Part shown: piece after piece, positions 18,552-27,760 of the stretch
Layout of the letters: each line of letters begins with the position of its first letter
How positions within the stretch are numbered: position 1 is the stretch's first letter
Origin: Trichomonas vaginalis G3
Taxonomy: Eukaryota > Parabasalia > Trichomonadida > Trichomonadidae
Reading direction: 5' to 3'
NCBI RefSeq assembly: GCF_026262505.1
Contig: NC_067204.1
Location: 7,411,797 to 7,475,796 of the forward strand
DNA length: 64,000 bases
Position numbers and translations under genes: made by a program
The notes under the pieces: model-generated
What the model was told of the DNA's origin: nothing
What the model saw: only the letters and a program-made list of their open reading frames with translations
Databases searched by the model: none

Positions 18552-18888
18552 TTTAAGTGAAGTTAAAAAGCGGTTTTTGACAGATGTTTATATGACACTA
18601 TTTGTTCAGCACAAAAAACTACTCGGTCAAAGTGTTGTCGGTTTTGTAAAATAACCGTCCTATCTCATTCTATAAGGGGAAAAAGGCTTCTCAAAGTATA
18701 CTTCCTTGGAACGCCTGTAACTTTTCCTGTAGCGATGATAGACCCTTACTTGTCCGGACAAAGTTATACTATTTTGAGTGCTCTACAAAAAAGTCAACGG
18801 CGACGACTCTCAAAAACAGTTGTGTAAAAAGTTTTACCGTTGGACAAAAAAGTATATATAGAAAACAAAAAACGTTTATAGTTCATTC

Positions 18889-18984
18889 AATATTTGAGAT
18901 AAACCATTTTTCCAACGGTAACCCCTCTATTTTTTTATTTTATTTAATAGTTACCGTTGACAAAAACGGTTTATCTCAAATATT
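18889..18984. repeat. Subterminal hairpin of Maverick C
   Basis: Inverted arms built on AATATTTGAGATAAACC and GTTACCGTTG pair over about 34 bases around a T-rich loop. The same hairpin occurs at 25851-25946 in copy B, at the same distance from the element end. Confidence 0.85.
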
Positions 18985-19022
18985 TAAATATCTGTCTTTT
19001 TTGGTCAGTTCATTTTTATCTA

Positions 19023-19148
19023 ATGGAAGCCCCACTCGCCACATCCTTTATAATGTTGAGAACTTTATACCAAGTTCGTCAAAATCTTCCTCGTTACATC
19101 CAACGGTCATTCGACACGAGAATTGCCGAATTCACACCAGAAGACTAA
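19023..19148 (+). CDS. Small ORF beside the Maverick C terminus
   Basis: 41 residues, MEAPLATSFIML to a C-terminus EFTPED, running outwards toward the terminal repeat. The EFTPED end recurs in copy B (25455-25565) with an otherwise different, acidic body. The 5' end contains a second copy of the terminal GGAAGCCCCAC motif. It may be a real small gene or chance; low confidence. Confidence 0.3.
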   Translation: MEAPLATSFIMLRTLYQVRQNLPRYIQRSFDTRIAEFTPED

Positions 19149-19230
19149 CAATTTTCCGAATAAAAACTTCATTTATACTAAACATCTTCGGGGCTAGAGG
19201 GCGCAACGCGCCTGGAAGCCCCACTACCTT
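19148..19230. repeat. Terminal inverted repeat of Maverick C
   Basis: Hairpin core GGGGCT...AGCCCC at 19189-19221 with inner stem GGCGC/GCGCC around AAC, preceded by AACTTCATTTATACTAAACATC and followed by CACTACC and eight T. It is the mirror image of the B left end at 25241. Confidence 0.88.
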
Positions 19231-19367
19231 TTTTTTCATGTCAGATTATTTTATAGTTTAGAGCAGAATAATTTTATATTTAATAACTAGAAAAGAATAA
19301 TACTGATGTATTTGAGCATGATCAAATTGAATCATTATTTTGTGTGAAGTGATCATAAAATTTTACT

Positions 19368-19811
19368 ATGGCTTGTGTTTGTGATTTGACAGTCATTGCT
19401 CAGATCATCGCTATAGTTGGTGGTATATTTGCCATCATTGTAGGATGCTTCTGGTTTAAGGATGCTCACGGTAACTTTTTCATGGGTGTCAATGGCTTTT
19501 TCGATATTGTTTTTGGAATTCTTGTTATTCTTACAGAAGTTTTCCGTCCAGCTTTCTTCAAGTATTTCGGTTTTATGGTTTTATTCTGGGGCAAAATCAT
19601 CATGTTCTTCATATTATTCCTTAGATGCTTCACAACAGATTTCAAGCAATATACAATCCAAGGCATTGGCTGGATTATCGATGTTATCTGCATGATTATC
19701 TTCGCAGTCTTCGCCGTTTGGTTAGGCGGTGGCACAAAATCATTGTTACAGAAGGATGGTGTTGAAATGGGCACTTCATCCAGCGACCTCTTTAAGTCTA
19801 CTACTGATTAA
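19368..19811 (+). CDS. COPI-associated membrane protein family
   Basis: 147 residues with four hydrophobic segments: ~10-30 (VIAQIIAIVGGIFAIIVGC), ~38-55, ~66-86 and ~100-120, then a short polar Ser/Thr tail. Size, four-helix layout and motifs such as GGIFAIIVGCFWF and NGFFDIVFGIL fit the COPI-associated protein family (yeast Tvp15-like), membrane proteins of late Golgi vesicles. A host gene standing between two Maverick ends. The call rests on overall pattern, not on a catalytic motif; another small four-helix family is the alternative. Confidence 0.62.
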   Translation: MACVCDLTVIAQIIAIVGGIFAIIVGCFWFKDAHGNFFMGVNGFFDIVFGILVILTEVFRPAFFKYFGFMVLFWGKIIMFFILFLRCFTTDFKQYTIQGIGWIIDVICMIIFAVFAVWLGGGTKSLLQKDGVEMGTSSSDLFKSTTD

Positions 19812-20452
19812 ATACTCTTCTTTAAAAAAGATTTATACTTTTTATCCGTCATTTGAAATATTATTTTTTAGAACAATCTGGCATTATTAAATATTTGAAT
19901 ACGTTTGGCATTACCAAATTTAAAACTTGTTGTTTGAAGTCTCTCACTTATAGAAAATGAACTCACTTCATTGAATTATTTTTTCATTGATAGTTTTGAT
20001 ATACAATCGCATTGAATACTAAACACTAAATATCTCATTCTTTATGAATTGCTATCGGAGCCAAGTTTAATTATTTAAAAAGTTATTTACATATGAGAGT
20101 GATTAAATATTGATGCTCATTTCAATTTTGAAAGTATTTTTAGCTCTAATGAAGATCTAGCAGCTTGCAAAGCAATAACTAATGGAAATCCATTCAATAT
20201 ATGCATTTATAAGCAAAATTAAGCATCAAATGAGATTATTGTATCTAATAATATGATTTTTACCTTGAGATGGCAAGTTATTAGCATGATAAATAAAATT
20301 TGATAATTTTTCCAACGCAAAGAACATGCCTTGATTCGATAATTCAGGTGCAAATATTTTCATGAGTTGATTTTCAATATTATCCAAAGGAGGATAGAAT
20401 ATAATGTCGATGGAATCAACAAAGAATTGAAAGTGAAAAAAAAATTTTTTGA
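19812..20452. other. AT-rich intergenic region
   Basis: 641 bases between the COPI-associated gene and the Raptor gene. I see no ORF, repeat or RNA gene. The last ~60 bases hold an A-rich leader before the Raptor start. Confidence 0.6.
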
Positions 20453-23050
20453 ATGATGAGAAAGAGTTCCGCTGTTAATTTCGTTAGCTTAGGGAAGAAA
20501 GTTAATGAATACAACTCCGGAAGTTCCGATGGTGAAGGCCCAGACGATATCCCTCGAAACCTAATGAATCCGATGAGAACTCAATCTCAAGAATTTACAG
20601 CCGAAGTTTCAAGTATGCTTAATGAGCACAAAATCCTGTTAAACCCTCCAGACACTCCAATGCACTGTATTAGAGTATCAGATAAGGAATATTCATTGGA
20701 AAATTTCAGTTGCCCAACTACACCAATTAATTCTATTCGAATTGAGCCAATCGAGTGTGTTGTTGTCAATGTTGCACATCTTGAACAGTTTCCAAAACCT
20801 AGTTCTGATTTTGCAAAACAAATTCCTTCAATTTTCGCTTGGCAAAATACAAACAATTCTTTCTCTTCCGAATATCCTACAACTATACAAACATATTTTA
20901 AGAACACTTATCATCAAATTCGACAGAAAATCAGATTTTTCTTTTCAATTGCTCCAAATGCAGACAGATTAAACAATTTATCGTCCATCAGATCAGAAGT
21001 TGTTAGCGGAAGAGTTTTATTCCACTACATTGGCTATGGATTTCCTGTAATTAAAAAGAATACAATTTGGTGCTCTGATAGACGTTCTACAGAGTTCAAA
21101 CCTTACAATATATCTGATTTATTCCGTAATCTCATGCCTCCTACCTGGTTTATCTTCGATTGTTCCAATGCCGCCGTTGTTATTCCTCAATTTAAAGAAA
21201 CATCCGCAGAATTGGCCGCTCGCGATAACAACAAGATCTGGGAGAACTGGGTTTGCATCTGCGCAACCGATGTAAACGAGCAGCTGCCAGACGATCCAAG
21301 ATTACCAAAAGATTTCCTTTCTTCCTGCATTTTATCACCTCTTAAGATGGGCATTGTCTGTCATTTATTACAGCACTACAGGACAAACCTTGTAGGAAAC
21401 AATTTCCCCACAGAAATTCCCTGTGATCATTTAATCCAAGAAAAACCAAAGGAACCCAACCAGTTGATGCAAGCTCTTACCGCTATTGCAGATGCCATCG
21501 CTTCCGATGGTCTTCCTAAAGATCTTTACCATAGAATTTTCAGATGTGACAGATCTTCAGCTGTTATCTTCAGATACGTTCTCTTTGCGCAGTATCTTCT
21601 TCGTCCATACCGTATCCACCCCGTAACCCATCCAGCTCTTCCAGATCTTTCGATGCATCCTCTCTGGAAGCAATGGAGCGTTCTTTTGGACAACGCGATC
21701 TGTTCTGTATCCATCCAACGCATAAACTTTACTTCGGACTTGTTTAATTCCGTTGCCCAAAGTTTCGCGATGATTTTGAAGAACAAACAATACAATTTGA
21801 TCAGATCCTACCACTTAACATTGTTATTCCACATGTTCTATGCTGACGAAGCTAATTGCCAGAAGCCACTTCTTCTTTTCGCACAATACGCAGCTTCTCC
21901 TGAGATGAATCCTGAAAGATTTTGCAGCGCCATTGTTTTTCACGCTTTGTTCGTGAAGATGATCGAATGGAATACTTCTGATCCTGCATTCCATTCGATC
22001 TGCTTCTTAGTTCTCACGCTGCTTTACCACAAACCGGATTTCGCAACCGAAATCAGGAAAGACAAAGATCCTTCTCAATTTCCGAACATCATTTTTGACA
22101 CTTCATTGAATGAGTCGACCAGAACCATTGTAGCGGCCATTGTCGCGACATTGGCTATCTGCAACGAAGCTCTTCAACAAGTGTGCACATCCCTCGAGTT
22201 CCTTTCCAAAGTTCGTGTAGAACTCGGCCGTGCTTCTCCATTATTAGCAACATGGTTACTTTTAATTGTCAGGAGAGCTTTTCACTTGTATTCTCCTGAT
22301 CCAACTGTTTACGTGTCAAATGGTTTACACGTACAATGTTCCATTCATTTGTTCTCTCCTTCTCCTGCAGTGAGAGTTGCTGCTCTTTCTGCTTTGGCCT
22401 GTTTCTTGAGACCATTTGAATGCAATGTCAATGGACAATTGTTGTTTTTGGCATTGCCTGTTATAGCTGATGCTTCTTATTTAGTTAGATTCCATTTCGT
22501 TCTTCTCTTGAAGAAGTTCGTCACTTCGTTTGAGAACTACTCAGAAAGTGTGATTGTTAACTCAAATTTCGTTTTCCAGGCAAATTCTTTCGACCAAACT
22601 GTGAAGAGTTGTTTTGGCCAGAAATACAATTTGAGTTTATTCGACAAACCTAATGGGTTGTTCTTCCAAGCTGTTGACGACAATGTCCACATGAAACAGT
22701 TCATCAACCGCGCATACGCAATTGCAATGTCTTTGTTGAACCAATACGCGGAAGATCCTCATCCAAGTGTTTCTAGTTTGGCAACAAGAGTTTTGAAGTA
22801 TATTTTGCGTTCAAGAAAAGAATACAATGATGCAAACAAGAACGAGGATTTCAGTTCAGGGCCATCTTCATTCAAAGGCGAACATTTCATTGGCGGAGTG
22901 ATGAGTTATGGTGGCGAAGATGCTGAAGAATTCGAAGAAGAACATTTTTCATTCGCAAATATCGATCAGAACGAATCTCTCCATGAAATTTGTTTGCACG
23001 ATTTAGTTGACAGAAGAGAATGGCAAGCGCCAACAAACCTGCTAAGCTAA
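20453..23050 (+). CDS. Raptor (TORC1 subunit) homologue, N-terminal and HEAT part
   Basis: 865 residues, start MMRKSSAVNF. The Raptor N-terminal caspase-like domain spans ~150-310: HYIGYGFP at ~190, corresponding to HYNGHG in other Raptors, then FDCSNAA at ~235 and the block CATDVNEQLPDDPRLP with SCILSPLKMGI. An armadillo/HEAT region follows (~345-800), with Raptor-like RIFRCDRSSAVIFR, HPLWKQW and a TRTIVAAIVATLAICN helix. The protein would present substrates to TOR kinase. The WD40 half follows at once in another frame. Oddities: the GHG histidine is Tyr, and the reading frame stops at 23050 directly before the WD40 half. Confidence 0.88.
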   Translation: MMRKSSAVNFVSLGKKVNEYNSGSSDGEGPDDIPRNLMNPMRTQSQEFTAEVSSMLNEHKILLNPPDTPMHCIRVSDKEYSLENFSCPTTPINSIRIEPIECVVVNVAHLEQFPKPSSDFAKQIPSIFAWQNTNNSFSSEYPTTIQTYFKNTYHQIRQKIRFFFSIAPNADRLNNLSSIRSEVVSGRVLFHYIGYGFPVIKKNTIWCSDRRSTEFKPYNISDLFRNLMPPTWFIFDCSNAAVVIPQFKETSAELAARDNNKIWENWVCICATDVNEQLPDDPRLPKDFLSSCILSPLKMGIVCHLLQHYRTNLVGNNFPTEIPCDHLIQEKPKEPNQLMQALTAIADAIASDGLPKDLYHRIFRCDRSSAVIFRYVLFAQYLLRPYRIHPVTHPALPDLSMHPLWKQWSVLLDNAICSVSIQRINFTSDLFNSVAQSFAMILKNKQYNLIRSYHLTLLFHMFYADEANCQKPLLLFAQYAASPEMNPERFCSAIVFHALFVKMIEWNTSDPAFHSICFLVLTLLYHKPDFATEIRKDKDPSQFPNIIFDTSLNESTRTIVAAIVATLAICNEALQQVCTSLEFLSKVRVELGRASPLLATWLLLIVRRAFHLYSPDPTVYVSNGLHVQCSIHLFSPSPAVRVAALSALACFLRPFECNVNGQLLFLALPVIADASYLVRFHFVLLLKKFVTSFENYSESVIVNSNFVFQANSFDQTVKSCFGQKYNLSLFDKPNGLFFQAVDDNVHMKQFINRAYAIAMSLLNQYAEDPHPSVSSLATRVLKYILRSRKEYNDANKNEDFSSGPSSFKGEHFIGGVMSYGGEDAEEFEEEHFSFANIDQNESLHEICLHDLVDRREWQAPTNLLS

Positions 23051-23051
23051 G

Positions 23052-24083
23052 CCTGCTCCTTCCAACCAGAAGAAATCATTACCACCTGCTTCGATGGAGA
23101 CAATCACGAGGTCAATGACATTCACGCAAACAACGGAAGTCAAGTTATGTGATGAAGAAATCACGAAAATTTGTTTCGACAAGGACAGTTTAGGTGTTTC
23201 TTGTTCAACGAAGAAACAAGTTTTCTTCATCCACGATCAAAAGAAATCATCAATCACAGTGAATCGTGGATATATCACAGACTTACATGTTGTTGAATGG
23301 CGTGGATATCCAGAGATTCTCTTCGCAACATCAGACAGATGCATTCATCTTTGGACACCTCCTAATGAAACATTGAGTTGCACTTTCTGTTGCCAGCCAC
23401 GTCTCGCGAAGAAGATTGATGAAAACAGTGAAGAAGAATCATCAGATGATGAAGATTCCTTCAATGAAAATGTCTTGATCGCTGTTGCAAATGAACCATT
23501 CGTTGTTTACACGACATGTAATTCTGTTGTTCACAAATGGGACATGAAATCATTGAAGATCAGCTCAGTTGTTGACACAGGAGCACAGACATGCACAACA
23601 TCAATTAACTGCCATCCACACAAATCAAATCATTTCGTCAGTGGCTGCGAAAATGGTGTTGTCAGAGAAATTGAAGCAACGAAAGATGGATCGAATTTCG
23701 ACTTAGTTTTGGCACCACATCCGAAATTGCCAGTTTTGGGAGTCCAATATTGGAATGACATGATCACTAAAAATACAAAATTCTTCGTTGCTTCTGCAGG
23801 AGGATTCGTTGACATGTGGGATGATTCTGTACAAGAGAAGTTGATTAATCCTGTCTGGAAGAAGGATGAAAAACTGTTTTCTTTCGCAGCGCATCCTTTG
23901 TATCCTTTGTTGATCATGAGTCCGGAAGATAAGTCTCCTTTCATTATTGACCACTCTGGAAACGTTTTGGCTAATTTCACAAAGGTTACTGGAAAGACTG
24001 TTTGCGCTTTCCATCTTTTGTTGCCTCTTTTCGGATTGGGAACACAAAATGGAACTATCTATGTTTACCAAATGTCTCCATAA
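23052..24083 (+). CDS. Raptor homologue, C-terminal WD40 part (+1 frame)
   Basis: Open from 23046; the first ATG is at 23094, giving 329 residues. WD40 blocks are recognisable (KICFDKDSLGVSCS, VVHKWDMKSL, SAGGFVDMWD, FAAHPLYPLL) and fit the seven-bladed propeller that ends every Raptor. It overlaps nothing but follows the N-terminal part by one base in a +1 frame. At 23045-23050 the sequence reads AGC TAA G; skipping one base there continues straight into this frame. So this is either one gene with a one-base difference or sequencing error, a programmed +1 shift, or two separate proteins. Stop at 24083. Confidence 0.8.
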   Translation, partial: PAPSNQKKSLPPASMETITRSMTFTQTTEVKLCDEEITKICFDKDSLGVSCSTKKQVFFIHDQKKSSITVNRGYITDLHVVEWRGYPEILFATSDRCIHLWTPPNETLSCTFCCQPRLAKKIDENSEEESSDDEDSFNENVLIAVANEPFVVYTTCNSVVHKWDMKSLKISSVVDTGAQTCTTSINCHPHKSNHFVSGCENGVVREIEATKDGSNFDLVLAPHPKLPVLGVQYWNDMITKNTKFFVASAGGFVDMWDDSVQEKLINPVWKKDEKLFSFAAHPLYPLLIMSPEDKSPFIIDHSGNVLANFTKVTGKTVCAFHLLLPLFGLGTQNGTIYVYQMSP

Positions 24084-24340
24084 CTTTTTACTCATATATA
24101 TATTTTTTATTTTTATTATTTGTAAATTTTCATTTATTTGATTTATATCTCTTACTCTCTTCGCTCCGGTGTATAATGTTTCTGAGAAACTGCACATTCT
24201 ATTTGAAATTGTAGCCGTATTTTTTTTAGAGCCAAAAAAATAAAAACGCACTAGAATTTATCTTCCTAAACTCGAATTATCGTCCAAATTTGCATCCCTA
24301 AAATATGAAAACAAATATAATTCGCTCGAAAATTTTTCCT
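24084..24340. other. 3' flank of the Raptor gene
   Basis: AT-rich DNA directly after the Raptor stop, beginning with T-rich stretches that could hold a polyadenylation signal. No gene seen. Confidence 0.5.
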
Positions 24341-24937
24341 AAATGTTAGTCACCGTTACGGTTTTTTCTTTGGGGGCGAGCTTGCGAGCCCCCAAAAAAA
24401 GAAAAAACCGTAACGGTGAGCTCACATTTCGGCATAGTTTAAGTCTAGGTTTTGCATTTTAAAATGTTTGTTACCTTATCTTCTTTCAAAAAGTGGCAAA
24501 ATTTTGTTTGAAATTTGAAAAAGATATTTTTATTTGCATAAATGACATTCAACTAAGCTGTAGCATGATTCTTTTGCATGCTCTAGTTTTTTTCTCAGTT
24601 CAATCTCCTTCCATACTCTTGCTTGTACCAGTAAGATCGCACCAAAATTCTCAAAAATTAAGATCTCCAAATTTTATGTTCAACTCCAATTATCAAACGC
24701 CCTCATTAACGCCACTCATAGCCATCTTTCATGCATGAGAAATCGTTATTAGAAGATTTTTTACGGCTAATTATCTGATTCAATTCAGATCAATACTCAA
24801 AGCCCCATTATTTATTTATAAATCCTTGTTTGTCGCCTATGCGAATAAAAATTCTTTTTATATTTTAAACAATTTTTTTTCACTTTGGAAGGAGAAAGGT
24901 GACTAACATTTTAAAAATGCAAAAACCGACTAAACTA
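24341..24937. mobile_element. Inverted-repeat (MITE-like) element with nested hairpin
   Basis: AAATGTTAGTCACC at 24341-24354 is repeated inverted at 24898-24911, and a second inverted pair joins 24435-24468 with 24904-24937. A strong hairpin at 24351-24418 has arms starting CACCGTTACGG and a GC-rich centre (GGGGGCGAGCTTGCGAGC). No transposase. Likely a small non-autonomous element or two overlapping fold-backs. Confidence 0.6.
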
Positions 24938-25234
24938 TTTCGAAATTTCAAGATTCCTCGTTTTAAGGGTTGTTCAAATTTGGATCTACAACCACACAAT
25001 CACAAAATTATCGTTCTAGACCGCCCTAAAAAATGTCTGATTTTTTGATTTTTTCGTCAGAACCATCCAATGAGCCTATTAAAGCACGAATGAACTTATC
25101 ATTGTTTCTAAATACATTGATTGAATACTGTAAAAAATGTCACATTTGAGAATTTTTTCAGTATGTTCTTCGCTTCAGAATAATATTGATTCTTCCATCC
25201 GAATATCTACACAATAATTATTAAATACAATCTA
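24938..25234. other. AT-rich intergenic region before Maverick B
   Basis: About 300 bases without a gene or recognisable repeat. It ends in a seven-A run that abuts the Maverick B terminus. Confidence 0.5.
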
Positions 25235-25240
25235 AAAAAA

Positions 25241-25440
25241 GGTAGTGGGGCTTCCAGGCGCGTTGCGCCCTCTAGCCCCGAAGATGTTTAGTATAAATGA
25301 AGTTTATATTCGGAGGGCTTCCAGGCGCGTTGCGCCCTCTAGCCCTGAAGATGTTTAGTATAAATGAAGTTTTTATTCGGAGGGCTTCCAGGCGCGTTGC
25401 GCCCTCTAGCCCCGAAGATGTTTAGTATAAATGAAGTTTT
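25241..25440. repeat. Left terminal repeat of Maverick B, tripled
   Basis: The terminal hairpin core is present three times with an exact 67-base period (CTTCCAGGCG at 25251, 25318 and 25385). Each unit carries the hairpin and the stretch GAAGATGTTTAGTATAAATG. Copies A and C and the right end of B have a single copy. Confidence 0.9.
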
Positions 25441-25454
25441 TATTCGGAAAATTG

Positions 25455-25565
25455 TTAGTCTTCTGGTGTGAATTCGGAGGACTCTTCTTGGATAGAGTCT
25501 TGTATTTCCTCCTCCTCTTCTTCCTCCTCCATTGCTTCTGGGAAGAAGCCTTCTTCTTGGTCGAA
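25455..25565 (-). other. Small acidic ORF beside the left end of Maverick B
   Basis: An outward-facing reading frame ending in EFTPED, as in copy C (19023-19148), with a run of glutamates before it. I cannot define a good start codon. It may be a relic or chance. Confidence 0.25.
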
Positions 25566-25584
25566 AACATTATATAATGTGTCA

Positions 25585-25736
25585 CTTTTCACAAATTATA
25601 TATGTTTTCATGTTTTGTCACTTTTCTGTCACTTTTCGAGTAAAAACATTTTTATTATTATATATAAATGAATTTTACAAAACCGCCGTTACCGTTCTTT
25701 GGAAATAAGAGTAGATGTAAAGATATTATATTGAGG
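25585..25736. repeat. Inverted copy of the methyltransferase gene start near the left end
   Basis: About 150 bases, including the first ~23 codons of the methyltransferase gene and its leader, match the region 48265-48427 in reverse. So the inverted repeats of copy B are longer than the terminal core and include part of a gene. Confidence 0.85.
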
Positions 25737-25850
25737 TGAGTGGGGCTTTGGCTTTGGTTAGCGGTTGAGAATTGTTAATGTTTGAATTGTGGTTAACAGC
25801 GTTGGCTTCCATTCGATAAAAATGAACTGACCAAAAAAGACAGATATTTA

Positions 25851-25946
25851 AATATTTGAGATAAACCGTTTTCGTCAACGGTAACTCCCTCTATTTTTTA
25901 TTTTATTTAATAGTTACCGTTGGAAAAACGGTTTATCTCAAATATT
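25851..25946. repeat. Subterminal hairpin of Maverick B
   Basis: Same fold as at 18889-18984 in copy C: AATATTTGAGATAAACCG pairs with the reverse copy near 25941, and CAACGGTAAC with GTTACCGTTG, around a T-rich loop. The segment then leads into the shared CTTTGTCCGGACAAG palindrome near 26070-26085. Confidence 0.85.
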
Positions 25947-26282
25947 GAATGAACTATAAACGTTTTTTGTTTTCTATATATACTTTTTTGTCCAACGGTA
26001 AAACTTTTTACACAACTGTTTTTGAGAGTCGTCGCCGTTGACTTTTTTGTAGAGCACTCAAAATAGTATAACTTTGTCCGGACAAGCAAGGGTCTATCAT
26101 CGCTACAGGAAAAGTTACAGGCGTTCCAAGGAAGTATACTTTGAGAAGCCTTTCTCCCCTTATAGAATGAGATAGGACGGTTATTTTACAAAACTGACAA
26201 CACTTTGACCGAGTAGTTTTTTTGCTGAACAAAAAGTGTCATATAAACATCTGTCAAAAACCGCTTTTTAACTTCACTTAAA

Positions 26283-27757
26283 ATGCCACGTAAGCTACGT
26301 AAGAATATACGTAAGAGGAAGGGAGCATTGAAACATCCAATAGTAAAACTGACACCACAACAAAGTTGCAACAACAAATGATGAATGACCCCACTATGTT
26401 GCAACAAATGTCAAGCAACCCTATGCTTTTAAACCGAGTTATTGGTGCACAGAGTGGAGGTTTAAGAGCGGCACTTTTAGCGAAAATGGCAGGCTATGGT
26501 GGAGCTGCAGACGGAACAGCTTATAACCCTCAAAGTCAAATGAATTTGAGTTCACTCAAAAATCAATAACAGATGTCAAAAAGTCAAACATAGACATACA
26601 GAAACAAATAAGTGAAAACGAAAAGAAACTAGAATATGACAGACAGACAAAGAAACTCAATGAGTTAAACGTAGAGAAAAAGAAGAAAGAAGAACAACTG
26701 AAAGAACTAAGTACAGAGGAATATGCGAAAAAGTGTCAGAAAAAGCAGCAGAAGTAGCAAAAATGGAACAAGATGTTATAAATTTGAAAAACCATACTAC
26801 TCAATATAAAGTACTGAAAGATGAAGAGATAAAACAAAAAGCCATGAAGACATATATGGATAGCGATGAGTATAAAAAGAAGTTGAAGCAAATGTAAAGG
26901 CAGAAAAACTTTTACAGTTGCAAAACCAAACCGTACAGTATGAAAACTTAGCACAAGAAAGTAAAAATAACGACGCAGCCATGCAAAAGGCAATGAAAAG
27001 CGCAGATATTATAAAAGCTAATAATGACTGGTTAGATGCCCAAGCCAACGCTAAAGCAGCCCAACTTATAGGGTCAATAAGGACAAAAATACAAGCGGAT
27101 GAAGACAGTTCAAATGAAGCTTTAATGAATGCTGACTTTAAGAATGCCTTCGAAGCTCTTCATAGTAAGGTGAAACTAGTGAACGACTTCTCATCTGGAA
27201 AGAAACTGAAGTCTGAAGGTTTCGACAAAGAGTTAAGAGAAGTAGCACAAAATATGACGAAAATAACAGATGCAGCAACGAGACAGGCAGTTCAAAGTGC
27301 CTATGATGCCGTTAGAGCAGCTGTTGTGGAAAGTCAAGAAAAAGAGTTACAACAGACCAAAAAGACCTAGTAAATGCTTTCTTAAGAATGAAAAGTCAGG
27401 TAGGACATTATGCTGCAGATGGAACATATGTGCCAGCTGTTGGAATTTATATACCACCAAACCTCCAAGAGAAGCAACCTGCACCAGGACTACCTAAAAC
27501 ATTTCATCGTCACATGGACACAGACACAGGCATGCACAAAACCAGCACAACAACCAACAGTTCAAAATCCAGCACAACAACAACAACCAAAAACAACAGT
27601 TCAAAATCCAGCACCTGCACCACAACCAAAACCAGCACACACAACCACCTCCCAACACCAGCACAGCAACCAACAGTTCAAAACCCTGCACAACAACAAC
27701 CACAAACAGAGCAAAGACATAAAAGAAGTAGAGAAAAAGGAAACCAAGAATTCTTAA
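26283..27757 (+). pseudogene. Basic/coiled-coil/Gln-repeat protein of Maverick B
   Basis: Copy of 17096-18551: very basic N-terminus (MPRKLRKNIRKRKG), coiled coil, and a Gln/Pro/Thr-rich repeat tail that differs in length and sequence between the two copies. Broken. Confidence 0.6.
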
Positions 27758-27760
27758 AAA

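Larger units (their letters stand above)
15393..19230 (-). mobile_element. Maverick copy C, one end only (reversed)
   Basis: The first ~3.8 kb of the element's left end, on the minus strand, matching 25241-29445 of copy B in reverse. Its terminal repeat is at about 19148-19230. Only two or three genes are present and some are broken. High similarity to B suggests recent origin. Confidence 0.88.

Noticed and set aside
24493-24738. 81-codon ORF
   Set aside because: Lies inside the inverted-repeat element, has no conserved features and an AT-rich composition like the surroundings.
25468-25671. Ser-rich ORF
   Set aside because: Antisense to the Glu-rich small frame next to the Maverick left end.
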